A stretch of DNA of 64,000 nucleotides from Actinomycetes bacterium. Its GTDB lineage: Bacteria; Actinomycetota; Acidimicrobiia; Acidimicrobiales; Aldehydirespiratoraceae. Below are positions 24,260 through 32,756 of the stretch, in pieces (the stretch's first letter is position 1; each line of letters begins with the position of its first letter). A model generated the notes under the pieces. It searched no databases. It was given only the letters and a program-made list of their open reading frames with translations, and was not told the origin of the DNA. Position numbers and translations under genes: made by a program. The stretch spans positions 1 through 64,000 of the forward strand of contig JAJRXC010000069.1 of assembly GCA_024276495.1 (NCBI GenBank), written 5' to 3'.

Positions 24260-25600
24260 ATGCCCCTCCGCTCGGTGATCGTGGCCCTCGGCGTCGTCGC
24301 CGCGGCCTGTGCCCCGGGTCCCCGGCTCGATGCCGTCGACGAGCCCCCCGATCCCGTAGAGGAACCCGCCGCGACCCCGGTTCTCCCACGGCCGACGGTG
24401 ACGCTGCCGCCAACGACGACCCACGCCCCGGAGTCGAGCCCCGACGCGGGGTCGACCGAACCCGCGTCCGTCGAAGGGCGCATCGTCACCCACGGCGACT
24501 CCGCCGCCATCCGATCCGACGACCGTTCGCTCGACCTCGACACGGGAGCCCTGCCGACACAACCGACATGGTCCCGCGACGGCTCCCGGCTGATCGTGGC
24601 GTCGTTCGACGGGCGCCTTCCGGTGGTCGACACCTTCGACGGCACGACCGGCGAGCTCGTCAACCGGGTCTTCGCCGAGCGGCCCTACTTCTTCTTCAGC
24701 TGGAGCTACGACGGCACCCGCATCGCGGCCCTCGGCCCCGGGGTCAACGGAACGACGCTCGACATCCTCGACGCCGACGGCAACGTCGTGCAGTCCACGA
24801 TCGCCGAGGCCGGGTCGCTCTTCCTCGCCTGGGAACCCGACGGGTCACGCCTCGCCGCCCACGCCGACGAGTCGCTGCTGCGCATCGACGCCGACGGAAC
24901 GGTGACCGATCTGGGCACGGTCGGCACCGACTTCCTCGCGCCGAAATGGATACCGGGTTCGTCCGACATCGTGTTGGTGGTCGACCTCGAAGGCACCCCC
25001 ACCCTCGTGCGTCGGGGAATCGAAGCCGGTGACCCAATGACGACGCTCGGTTCGGTGGCGACCGAGACGGGCATCGCGGTGGAGCCGAGCGGACGATTCG
25101 CGGCGATCTCGATGGCCTTCGATGCCGACCCGTCGGTCGAGACGAGACGGACCGCGCGGCCCCTCCCCCAGACCGTGCGCCCCCAGACCGGCACCGTCGA
25201 GATCGTCGACCTGGCCACCGGCGAACGGGTCCTCGTCCTCGAAGGGCTCGCGGTGTGGACCGAGTGGAACCCCGACGGCTCGCGTCTCCTCGTGGCCCTG
25301 CTCGACGACACCGGAACCGTCGCCACCTGGTGGATCTACGAGACCGGACCGCTGTCCGAAGCCGCCGAGACCTACCCCGTCACGTCGTTCGTCGCGTCGC
25401 CGGTGTTCTTCGGGTCCTATCTCGTCTTCGCCGACCAGTTCATCGAACAGCCACGCCTGTGGTCACCGTCCGGCGACGCGTTCGTGTTCGCCGAGCGCAC
25501 CGCGGCCGGATCGATCGTGCGGATGACCGCCGCGGTGCAGGACGCGGTGACCGAAGTCGTCGGTCCCGGCGACGTCGGGTTCTGGAGTCCGTCGGGTTGA
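24260..25600 (+). CDS. Lipoprotein with WD40/TolB-like beta-propeller
   Basis: The 446-residue protein has a lipoprotein signal (VVAAACAP, Cys17), a Pro/Thr-rich linker to about residue 70, and then repeated blades with the motif PTWSRDGSRLIVAS, FSWSYDGTRIAALG, LAWEPDGSRLAAHA, WTEWNPDGSRLLVAL and LWSPSGDAFVF. These are TolB/WD40-like blades, so it should be a propeller anchored outside the cell, probably a binding or scaffolding protein. No catalytic residues are visible. It stands alone before the SnoaL-led operon. Confidence 0.8.
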   Translation: MPLRSVIVALGVVAAACAPGPRLDAVDEPPDPVEEPAATPVLPRPTVTLPPTTTHAPESSPDAGSTEPASVEGRIVTHGDSAAIRSDDRSLDLDTGALPTQPTWSRDGSRLIVASFDGRLPVVDTFDGTTGELVNRVFAERPYFFFSWSYDGTRIAALGPGVNGTTLDILDADGNVVQSTIAEAGSLFLAWEPDGSRLAAHADESLLRIDADGTVTDLGTVGTDFLAPKWIPGSSDIVLVVDLEGTPTLVRRGIEAGDPMTTLGSVATETGIAVEPSGRFAAISMAFDADPSVETRRTARPLPQTVRPQTGTVEIVDLATGERVLVLEGLAVWTEWNPDGSRLLVALLDDTGTVATWWIYETGPLSEAAETYPVTSFVASPVFFGSYLVFADQFIEQPRLWSPSGDAFVFAERTAAGSIVRMTAAVQDAVTEVVGPGDVGFWSPSG

Positions 25601-25605
25601 CCCCG

Positions 25606-25611
25606 TAGCCT
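25606..25611 (+). promoter_or_regulatory. Candidate -10 element (TAGCCT) of the 25.6-33.7 kb operon
   Basis: TAGCCT ends 6 nt before GTG 25618, which lacks a Shine-Dalgarno sequence. It is the only promoter-like site found before the run of overlapping genes that follows. Confidence 0.45.
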
Positions 25612-25617
25612 GCGCCC

Positions 25618-26055
25618 GTGGACATCCGAGAACTCTCCGACCGAGCCGAGATCAACGATCTCCTGACCCGCTACGCGCGCGCCGTCGATCGCAAGGACTG
25701 GGACCTCTACCGGACGGTCTTCACCGCCGACGGCCATGTCGACTACACCTCCGCCGGCGGGATCGCCGGCGATGTCGACACCCAGGCGAAGTGGCTCGAA
25801 GAGGCCCTTGCCCAGTTCCCGACCACACAGCACCTGATCTCCAACGTCGACATCACGTTCACCGGCGCCGACACCGCCACGGTCGAAGCCATGTTCCACA
25901 ACCCCATGGTCCTCGGCGACGCCACGACCTTCGTCACCGGCGGCTGGTACCACCACGAGGTCGTCCGCACCGACGACGGCTGGCGCAGCCGCAAGCTGGT
26001 CGAGGAGTCGGCCTACTTCTCCGGCATGCCGAAAGACCTGGAACGGCCCGAATGA
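25618..26055 (+). CDS. SnoaL-like / NTF2-fold protein
   Basis: The 145-residue protein has the SnoaL-like polyketide cyclase fold pattern: INDLLTRYARAVDRKDWDLYRTVFTADGHVDY, a helix, then strands ISNVDITFTG, ATVEAMFHNPMV and GGWYHHEVVRTDDGWRSRKL. Such domains are hydratases, isomerases or binding proteins; the specific role is unknown. The start is GTG 25618. Its stop overlaps the start of the CoA transferase (ATGA). Confidence 0.8.
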   Translation: MDIRELSDRAEINDLLTRYARAVDRKDWDLYRTVFTADGHVDYTSAGGIAGDVDTQAKWLEEALAQFPTTQHLISNVDITFTGADTATVEAMFHNPMVLGDATTFVTGGWYHHEVVRTDDGWRSRKLVEESAYFSGMPKDLERPE

Positions 26056-27242
26056 GCGGCCCGCTCGACGGCATCCGCATCGTCGAGATGTCGGTCGCCC
26101 TCACCGGACCACTCGCCGTCGGGATCCTCGTCGACCAGGGCGCAGAAGCGGTCAAGATCGAAGCGCCGGGCTTCGGCGACCAGGGCCGCTACGTGGGGGT
26201 GAGCGTCGCCGGCATCTCGGCGATGTTCCAGGTGATCAACCGGGGCAAGCGGGGCATCGCCCTCGATGCCCGCACGCCGGAAGGGCGCGAGATCGTGCTC
26301 GACCTGATCGCCGATGCCGACGTGTTCGTGCAGAACATGCGTCCGGGCGCCGTCGACCGACTCGGCCTCGGCGCCGCCGTCATGCACGACCGCAACCCCG
26401 ATCTCGTGATCGCGGCCCTGTCCGGCTGGGGAACCGACGGACCCTACGCCCACCGCCGCGTCTACGACTCGGTCATTCAGGCCGGATCCGGCCTCGCGGC
26501 CGCCCAGATGGGGCTCGACGACGACGAACCGGCGTTTCTGCGCCAGGTCGCCGCCGACAAGATCACCGCCTACACCGCCTGTCAGGCGATCACCGCCGGC
26601 CTGCTCGCTCGCGAACGGGGCGCCGGTGGCCAGGTGATCGACCTGTCGATGATCGATTCCGTCATCGCGTTCCTCTACGCCGACGCCGCGGGCCACGAGA
26701 TCCTGCTCGACAACGAGCAACCCCACCTTCCCCAGAGCTTCGCCGCCCAACAAAAGGCGATGCGGTTCACCGACGGGCACATCGTCGTGACCCCCGTGAC
26801 CGATCGCGAGTTCGAGGGGCTGTGCCGGGCCTTCGACCTCGATCCGCCCGAACCGGACCTCGCCACGATGGCCGGTCGCGCCCAGAACAAGGAGCGCATG
26901 TCGGCCAAGATGCGCGAAGTCCACGCGGCGGCCGCCTCCCGCTCGGTGGCGGAAGGGGCCGCCGCCCTCGAGGCCAACGACGTTCCGTTCGGTGTCACCC
27001 GCCGCGTCGACGAAGTCCCCCACGACCCCCAGGTCGTGCACAACCAGACCTTCGTGACCCACGAGAGCGCGGTGCTCGGACGCGTCCGCCAACCCCGGCC
27101 ACCGGCCCGGTTCCACGGCACGCCATCGGAGATTCGCCGACCCGACGCACCCACGCTCGGCGCCGACACCGACGAGGTGCTGACCGATCTGGGTTGGGGG
27201 GACCGGATCGCCGAACTGCGCGAAGCCGGGGTGATCGCGTGA
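26052..27242 (+). CDS. CaiB/BaiF family (type III) CoA transferase
   Basis: The 396-residue protein begins with the family's first motif GPLDGIRIVEMSVALTGPLAVGILVDQGAEAVKIEAP, followed by NRGKRGIALDARTPEGREIV and VFVQNMRPGAVDRLGLG. Class III CoA transferases move CoA between carboxylic acids in the cytoplasm; the catalytic Asp is expected near residue 160-170. Its neighbours (SnoaL, Nudix, SDRs) hint at fatty acid, steroid or aromatic degradation. It overlaps both neighbours by 4 bp (ATGA and GTGA). Confidence 0.9.
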   Translation: MSGPLDGIRIVEMSVALTGPLAVGILVDQGAEAVKIEAPGFGDQGRYVGVSVAGISAMFQVINRGKRGIALDARTPEGREIVLDLIADADVFVQNMRPGAVDRLGLGAAVMHDRNPDLVIAALSGWGTDGPYAHRRVYDSVIQAGSGLAAAQMGLDDDEPAFLRQVAADKITAYTACQAITAGLLARERGAGGQVIDLSMIDSVIAFLYADAAGHEILLDNEQPHLPQSFAAQQKAMRFTDGHIVVTPVTDREFEGLCRAFDLDPPEPDLATMAGRAQNKERMSAKMREVHAAAASRSVAEGAAALEANDVPFGVTRRVDEVPHDPQVVHNQTFVTHESAVLGRVRQPRPPARFHGTPSEIRRPDAPTLGADTDEVLTDLGWGDRIAELREAGVIA

Positions 27243-27982
27243 GCGCCCAGGACCGCGTCGCGCGCGACAAGGACCGTTTCGACGAGTGGATCCGCTACGC
27301 GGCGGAAAGCGGCGAGACCCCGGCGATCCCCGCGGCGACCGTCATCGTCTTGCGCGACGGCGCCCACGGTCTCGAGACGTTGATGCTGCGGCGCAACTCG
27401 AAGATCGCTTTCGGGGGCATGTGGGTGTTTCCCGGTGGCCGGGTCGACGAAGCCGACCGGGTCGATGCCGCCGACGAGATCGACGCGGCCCGTGTCGCCG
27501 CGTCGCGAGAAGCCGGTGAAGAAGCCGCGCTGGCGCTGACACCCGGCGAGATGGTGATGTTCGCCCACTGGATCCCTCCGCCGATCGCCCCCCGCCGCTA
27601 CGCGACCTGGTTCTTCGCGGCGGGGGTCGACGGCTCGACCCACACGATCGACGACGGCGAGATCGTCGACAGCGAATGGATGACCCCGCAGCGTTGCCTG
27701 GCCCGCCACCACCATGGCGAGATCGAGCTCGCGCCGCCGACATGGGTCTCGCTGCACACGATCCGCGAGCAGACCGACGTCGCGACCGCGCTCGAGTTCC
27801 TCGATCGACGCCCGGCCCGCCACCACGCGACGAGAATCGCCCGCAGCGACGACGGACCCGTCGCCTTGTGGGAAGGCGACGCCGGCTACGCGGACATCGA
27901 CATCTCCGCCCCGGGTCCCCGCCACCGGCTCGAGATGTTCGCCCGCGGGTACCGCTACGACGACTCCGGACTGAGCGAGTGA
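27239..27982 (+). CDS. Nudix hydrolase, NUDT19-like
   Basis: The 247-residue protein carries a Nudix box split by a short insert: FPGGRVDEAD, then AARVAASREAGEEAAL, giving the REAGEE core. Flanking text (AATVIVLRDGAHGLETLMLRRNSKIAFGGMWVFPGG) is typical of the NUDT19/RP2-type subgroup, whose members hydrolyse CoA esters. That would suit the CoA transferase just upstream, but it is inference. Start GTG 27239 overlaps the previous stop; the stop overlaps the P-type ATPase start. Confidence 0.85.
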   Translation: MSAQDRVARDKDRFDEWIRYAAESGETPAIPAATVIVLRDGAHGLETLMLRRNSKIAFGGMWVFPGGRVDEADRVDAADEIDAARVAASREAGEEAALALTPGEMVMFAHWIPPPIAPRRYATWFFAAGVDGSTHTIDDGEIVDSEWMTPQRCLARHHHGEIELAPPTWVSLHTIREQTDVATALEFLDRRPARHHATRIARSDDGPVALWEGDAGYADIDISAPGPRHRLEMFARGYRYDDSGLSE

Positions 27983-30294
27983 GCCACCGCCCCACCGGCC
28001 TCACCACCGCCGAGGTCGACGAACGGGTCGCCGACGGGCGGGTCAACGATGTTCCCGACGCGCCCGTGCGCACCCTCTCGCAGATCATCCGGGCCAATGT
28101 CATCACTCCGGTCAACGCCATCATCGGGTCGCTGTTCGTCCTGATCCTGATCGCCGGTTATCCCGCCGATGCGCTGTTCGCCGGCGTCGTCGTCTCCAAC
28201 AGCGTCATCGGGATCCTCCAGGAGCTCCAGGCCCGCCGCACCCTCAACGCGCTGGCGGTGTTGTCGGCACCACGGGCCCGGGTCCGTCGCGACGGGGAGG
28301 TCACCGAGATCGGCGTCAGCGGCGTGGTCACCGACGACCTGCTCGAGATCGAGCCCGGCGACCAGATCGTCGTCGACGGCATCATCGCCGGGCACTACGG
28401 CCTCGAGGTCGACGAATCACTGTTGACCGGCGAGGCCGACGCGGTCGAGAAGGCGGCCGGCGACGAGGTGCTGTCCGGGTCGTTCGTCTCCGCCGGCTCG
28501 GGTTCGTACCACGCCACCAACGTCGGTGCCGACTCCTACGCGGCCAAGCTCTCCGAAGAGGCCCGCCGATTCGAGCTCGCGGGCAGCGAGCTGCGCCGGG
28601 GCGTCAACCACATCTTGCGCTGGCTCCAGATCATCATCCCGCCGGCCGCGGTGCTCCTCCTGCTCCGTCAGCTCAACACCGAGGATCGGTGGCAGGAGGC
28701 GTTGCAGGCAACCGTGGCCGCCGCGGTCGCGATGGTGCCCGACGGTCTCGTCCTGCTCACCAGCCTGAGCTTCATCACCGGGGTCATCGCGCTGGCCCGG
28801 CGCAAGGCGTTGGCCAAGGAACTGGCATCGGTCGAGTTGTTGGCCCGAGTCGACACGTTGTGCCTCGACAAGACCGGCACGATCACCACCGGCGAGATCT
28901 CGCTCGGCGCGGTCGAGCCGCTCGGCACCACCACTCGCGAAGAGGCGGCCGCTGTTCTCGGCGCCCTCGGCGCGGCCGATCCCGCCCCCAACGCGACGCT
29001 CGACGCGATCGTGCGGACCCACGAGTCGCCCGGCTGGGAGATCGGCGAGAGCCTTCCGTTCTCGTCGGCCCGGAAATGGGCGGCGGCGGAGTTTCCCGGC
29101 CGCGGCATCTACTACCTCGGCGCACCCGACATCCTCTTCGACGACGACGATGACGAGGAACGAGCCCGGGCCGACGCGGCCGCGGCAGCCGGAACCCGGG
29201 TGTTGCTCGTCACCCGGGCCGACGGGCCGTGGCCGGGGGAAACCCTTCCGTCTCGACGCGATCCGGTGGCCCTGATCCATCTCGAGGACACCATCCGGCC
29301 CGACGCACCCGAGATCTTCGCGTTCTTTCGTGAGCAGGGCGTCGACCTGAAGGTGATCTCCGGCGACAATCCGGCCACCGTCGCCGCGGTGGCCCGGCGG
29401 GCCGGGATCGAGGCCGCCGACGACTATGTCGATGCCCGCACGCTGCCCAAGGATCAAGAAGGGCTGGCCGACGCCCTCGAACGCACGACCGTGTTCGGAC
29501 GGGTCACACCGCATCAGAAACGATCGATGGTCCACGCCTTGCAGTCACGGGGGCGAACCGTCGCCATGACCGGCGACGGGGTCAACGACGTCCTCGCGTT
29601 GAAGGACGCCGACATGGGGATCGCGATGGGATCGGGATCGTCGTCGACGCGTGCCGTCGCCCAACTCGTGCTGCTCGACAACCGGTTCGCCACCCTGCCC
29701 CGGGTCCTGGCCGAAGGCCGCCGTGTCATCAACAACATCGAACGGGTCGCCAACCTGTTCATCACCAAGGCCGCGTATGCGGTGCTCCTCACCGCCCTCG
29801 TCGGGATCGCCGGGTCCCCGTTCCCCTTCCTCCCCCGCCAGCTGACCCTGATCGGCACGTTCTCGATCGGGGTGCCGGGGTTCTTCCTGGCTCTCGCCCC
29901 CAACGAGGCGCTGGTCCGGCCCGGCTTTCTCCGCCGGGTGCTGCGGTTCTCGATCCCCGCCGGCGCGGTCGCCGGCGCGGTCACGTTCGTCCTCTACGAG
30001 ATCGTGCGACGGATGGACGACATCTCGCTCCCCGAAGCCCGGACCGCCGCGACGGCGACGCTCCTTCTGCTCGGGCTGTTCATCCTCTTGTTGATCAGCC
30101 GGCCGTGGCAACCGTGGAAGGTCGGGCTCGCCACCACGATGGCCGCGGGCTATGTATTGACGATGACCTGGACGACACCGCGGACGTACTTCGAGCTCGA
30201 CCTGCCGACCGCCGATGCCTGGGCCCTCGTCGCCGCCGCCACCGCGATCGGCAGCGCCGGGATCTGGATCACGACGAAGCTGACCCGATCGTGA
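27979..30294 (+). CDS. P-type cation ATPase, CtpE-like
   Basis: The 771-residue protein has all P-type landmarks: the actuator loop DESLLTGEAD, phosphorylation motif CLDKTGTITTG (Asp297), and hinge MTGDGVNDVLALKDADMGIAMGSGSSSTRA. About ten membrane helices are visible. Text around the hinge (AQLVLLDNRFATLPRVLAEGRRVINNIERVANLF) is as in mycobacterial CtpE, a calcium importer, so this is the best guess. The membrane-helix-4 motif, usually PEGL, reads VPDGLVLL, an Asp for Glu change in the ion site. The N-terminal part is short, without metal-binding domains. It is embedded in the overlapping operon (GTGA at both ends). Confidence 0.85.
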   Translation: MSHRPTGLTTAEVDERVADGRVNDVPDAPVRTLSQIIRANVITPVNAIIGSLFVLILIAGYPADALFAGVVVSNSVIGILQELQARRTLNALAVLSAPRARVRRDGEVTEIGVSGVVTDDLLEIEPGDQIVVDGIIAGHYGLEVDESLLTGEADAVEKAAGDEVLSGSFVSAGSGSYHATNVGADSYAAKLSEEARRFELAGSELRRGVNHILRWLQIIIPPAAVLLLLRQLNTEDRWQEALQATVAAAVAMVPDGLVLLTSLSFITGVIALARRKALAKELASVELLARVDTLCLDKTGTITTGEISLGAVEPLGTTTREEAAAVLGALGAADPAPNATLDAIVRTHESPGWEIGESLPFSSARKWAAAEFPGRGIYYLGAPDILFDDDDDEERARADAAAAAGTRVLLVTRADGPWPGETLPSRRDPVALIHLEDTIRPDAPEIFAFFREQGVDLKVISGDNPATVAAVARRAGIEAADDYVDARTLPKDQEGLADALERTTVFGRVTPHQKRSMVHALQSRGRTVAMTGDGVNDVLALKDADMGIAMGSGSSSTRAVAQLVLLDNRFATLPRVLAEGRRVINNIERVANLFITKAAYAVLLTALVGIAGSPFPFLPRQLTLIGTFSIGVPGFFLALAPNEALVRPGFLRRVLRFSIPAGAVAGAVTFVLYEIVRRMDDISLPEARTAATATLLLLGLFILLLISRPWQPWKVGLATTMAAGYVLTMTWTTPRTYFELDLPTADAWALVAAATAIGSAGIWITTKLTRS

Positions 30295-31130
30295 CCGCCC
30301 GACTCGCCGGCCGCCGCGCCCTCGTCACCGGGGCCAGCCGAGGCATCGGGGCCGGAATCGCCGAACGACTGGCGAGCGAGGGTGCCGCCGTCGCGCTCGT
30401 GGCCCGCACCCTCGATCATCACGCCGTGCTCGCCGGCTCGCTGCGCGAGACCGCCGAACGGTGCCGGAGCCTCGGCGTCGACGTGGCGGTGATCGTGGCC
30501 GACCTCACCCGGGACGACGAACGGGACCGGGTCGTTCCCGAGGCGGTCGAGGCGCTCGGCGGACCGATCGACATCCTCGTCAACAACGCGGCTGCCGCCA
30601 TCTACGACCGCATCGACGGGTACCCCCGCAAACGCCGCCGGCTCATGGTCGAGCTCAACGTCCACTGTCCGGTCGACCTGGCCCAGGCGGTGCTTGCGGA
30701 CATGACCGCCCGGGGCGAAGGTTGGATCGTGAACCTGTCGAGCGCTTCGTCGCACCATCCGGACGGGCCGCCGTTCGACCTCGGCGGCGTCCGCGGCGTC
30801 TATGGCTACTACGGCGCGACCAAGGCCATGCTGAACCGGATCACGACGGCGATGGCGTCGGAGTTGCACGGCACCGGGGTCCGGGTCAACACGGTCGAGC
30901 CGCGGGCCGCGGTGCTGTCCGAAGGCGCCGACCAGTTGGTCGGCCACCAGCTCTCCGCCGACCAGATCGAGTCGATGGAAGCGATGTGCGAGGCAGTGTT
31001 GTGGCTGTGCGACTGCGGCCCGGACCACACCGGCGCCCTCGAATCGAGCATCGACCTGCTCGAACGCGAAGCGGTGACGGTGATGAACCTCCAGGGATCC
31101 GCCGCCCATCCGAACGGGTATCGGCCGTGA
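30291..31130 (+). CDS. SDR family oxidoreductase
   Basis: The 279-residue protein has the Rossmann start GRRALVTGASRGIGAGIAERLA, the NNAA motif (ILVNNAAAAIYDR), the catalytic Ser region WIVNLSSASSHH and YYGATK giving the YxxxK pair. It is a classical short-chain dehydrogenase using NAD(P); the substrate is unknown. It overlaps the ATPase gene (GTGA) and the following enoyl-CoA hydratase stump (GTGA). Confidence 0.88.
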   Translation: MTARLAGRRALVTGASRGIGAGIAERLASEGAAVALVARTLDHHAVLAGSLRETAERCRSLGVDVAVIVADLTRDDERDRVVPEAVEALGGPIDILVNNAAAAIYDRIDGYPRKRRRLMVELNVHCPVDLAQAVLADMTARGEGWIVNLSSASSHHPDGPPFDLGGVRGVYGYYGATKAMLNRITTAMASELHGTGVRVNTVEPRAAVLSEGADQLVGHQLSADQIESMEAMCEAVLWLCDCGPDHTGALESSIDLLEREAVTVMNLQGSAAHPNGYRP

Positions 31131-31312
31131 GCGTGGTGCCCGACGACGATGCCGACGGCTACGACGACCTCCGAGTCGAGCTCGACGGTCGCGTCGCCGT
31201 CCTCGCTCTCGATCGGCCCGAACAGCTCAACGCGTTCTCCGGGGCGGTGGGTCGCTCGTTGACGACCGCGCTGCGGGAACACTGGCCGGCATGGCTCGAC
31301 GAGCTGTCCTGA
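31127..31312 (+). pseudogene. N-terminal stump of an enoyl-CoA hydratase
   Basis: This 61-codon ORF starts GTG 31127, overlapping the upstream stop, and reads RVAVLALDRPEQLNAFSGAV followed by a helix, which is the unmistakable first 45 residues of the crotonase family. It then diverges and stops at 31312, inside the first codons of the next gene. The oxyanion-hole and catalytic Glu regions are absent. A deletion probably removed the rest and joined the stump to the next SDR. Confidence 0.7.
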
Positions 31313-31959
31313 TCGTCGGCGCCGGCGAGCCTGCCACCTCCGTCGCCGTGGGGCTCGGTGTCGCGGGCTGGGATGTCCATCGCATCGACGACGACACGAT
31401 CGTGTGGACCGACGACACGCTGGCCGTTCAATGCTCCGGCCTGGGCGCGGTCGACCTCGTCGTCCATGCCCGCTATCCCGCCGTCGCTCGGCGTCGGGCC
31501 GATCTGGTCGACCTGGACGGCGACCAATGGCGGGCCGCGGCCGACGAACCGCTCGAAGCGGCGATCCGGCTCGCCCGCTGTGTTCATCGACCCCTCGCCG
31601 CCGCGGGTGGCACGATCGTCTTTCTCGTGCCGCTGATGGCGTCCGCGGGGGGTGCCGGGTTCGCGGCGTTCGCGACCGCGGCGGAGGGCATCCGGGTGCT
31701 GGCCAAGTCGCTGGCGAAGACGTGGGGCACCGACGGCATCCGGGCCCACGCGCTCACGCTCGACCCCTCCGCGTTCCTCGCGCCGGTCGACGCGGCCGGA
31801 ATGGCCGAGGCGAACTCGCTGCACGATCCGCCGCTGGGTCGCGTCCCCGATCTCGAGACCGAGGTGGCTCGGGTGATCGCCGCCCTGGCCCACGACGACC
31901 TCGCCGTGCTCACCGGTGCCTCGCTGGTGGTCGACGGCGGACTCTGGATGCCGGGATGA
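31291..31959 (+). CDS. Degenerate SDR-fold protein
   Basis: The 222-residue protein keeps the SDR fold (VLIVGAGEPATSVAVGLGVAGWDV at the start, closing VLTGASLVVDGGLWMPG) but the catalytic YxxxK is replaced by text FATAAEG, with neither Tyr nor the Lys in place, and the usual active-site Ser region reads VPLMASAGGAG. It is therefore probably not a dehydrogenase and may act as a partner of the adjacent SDR. The start ATG 31291 lies inside the hydratase stump; the stop overlaps the next SDR (ATGA). Confidence 0.7.
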   Translation: MARRAVLIVGAGEPATSVAVGLGVAGWDVHRIDDDTIVWTDDTLAVQCSGLGAVDLVVHARYPAVARRRADLVDLDGDQWRAAADEPLEAAIRLARCVHRPLAAAGGTIVFLVPLMASAGGAGFAAFATAAEGIRVLAKSLAKTWGTDGIRAHALTLDPSAFLAPVDAAGMAEANSLHDPPLGRVPDLETEVARVIAALAHDDLAVLTGASLVVDGGLWMPG

Positions 31960-32756
31960 ACGAGGCACCGCGACCACCTCCGTCCCCACCGGTCGCCGGG
32001 CTGCTCACCGGTCGGGTCGCGATCATCACCGGCGCCGGTCAGGGGGTCGGCCTGGGCATCGCCGAGGCCATGGCGGCGGCGGGCGCGGCGGTGATCATCG
32101 CCGCGCGCCGACCCGACAACGGCGAACCGGCCGCGGCGTCGATCCGGGCGGCCGGCGGTCGGGCCGGGTTCGTCCGTTGCGATGTCACGATTCGCGCCGA
32201 TGTCGACGCTGCGGTCGACGCGGCCCTCGACCGGTTCGGGCGACTCGACGTCATGGTTCACAACGCCGTGTCACCGCCCGGACCGCCCCGACCCATCCAG
32301 GACGTCGACGACGACACGATCGCCGCGCAGATCGCGACGTCGACGACGGCCGCGTTCCACTGCGCCCAGGCCGCCTTCGCGCCCCTTCGCGCCGACCACG
32401 GCTCGCTGATCCTGCTCACATCGCCCGCCGGCATCGAAGGCTCCGGAAACCTTCCGCTCTACGCGACCGTGAAGGGGGCGCAACGGGGGCTGCTCAAGAG
32501 CCTCGCCCGCGAGTGGGGGCCGCACGGGGTGCGGGTGAACGCGATCGCGCCCGTGGCGTGGACGCCCGCGATGCGCACCGCCACCGACGCCAACCCGACC
32601 CTGGAGGCTCGGCTCTCGGGCCGCACGCCCCTGGGCCGGATCGGCGACCCGACCGATGACATCGGCCCGGTCGCCGTGTTCCTCGCATCCGCTCTCTCCC
32701 GGCACATGACCGGTCAGACGCTCGCCGTCGACGGCGGGCGGTATCTCGGCCTGTGA
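31956..32756 (+). CDS. SDR family oxidoreductase
   Basis: The 266-residue protein has GRVAIITGAGQGVGLGIAEAMA, then VMVHNAVS in place of NNAG, catalytic Ser in ILLTSPAGIEG, and YATVKGAQ with the YxxxK pair. Closing text TGQTLAVDGG is standard. It should be an active NAD(P)-dependent dehydrogenase or ketoreductase, coupled by ATGA to the degenerate SDR before it and by GTGA to the lipid kinase after it. Confidence 0.88.
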   Translation: MNEAPRPPPSPPVAGLLTGRVAIITGAGQGVGLGIAEAMAAAGAAVIIAARRPDNGEPAAASIRAAGGRAGFVRCDVTIRADVDAAVDAALDRFGRLDVMVHNAVSPPGPPRPIQDVDDDTIAAQIATSTTAAFHCAQAAFAPLRADHGSLILLTSPAGIEGSGNLPLYATVKGAQRGLLKSLAREWGPHGVRVNAIAPVAWTPAMRTATDANPTLEARLSGRTPLGRIGDPTDDIGPVAVFLASALSRHMTGQTLAVDGGRYLGL

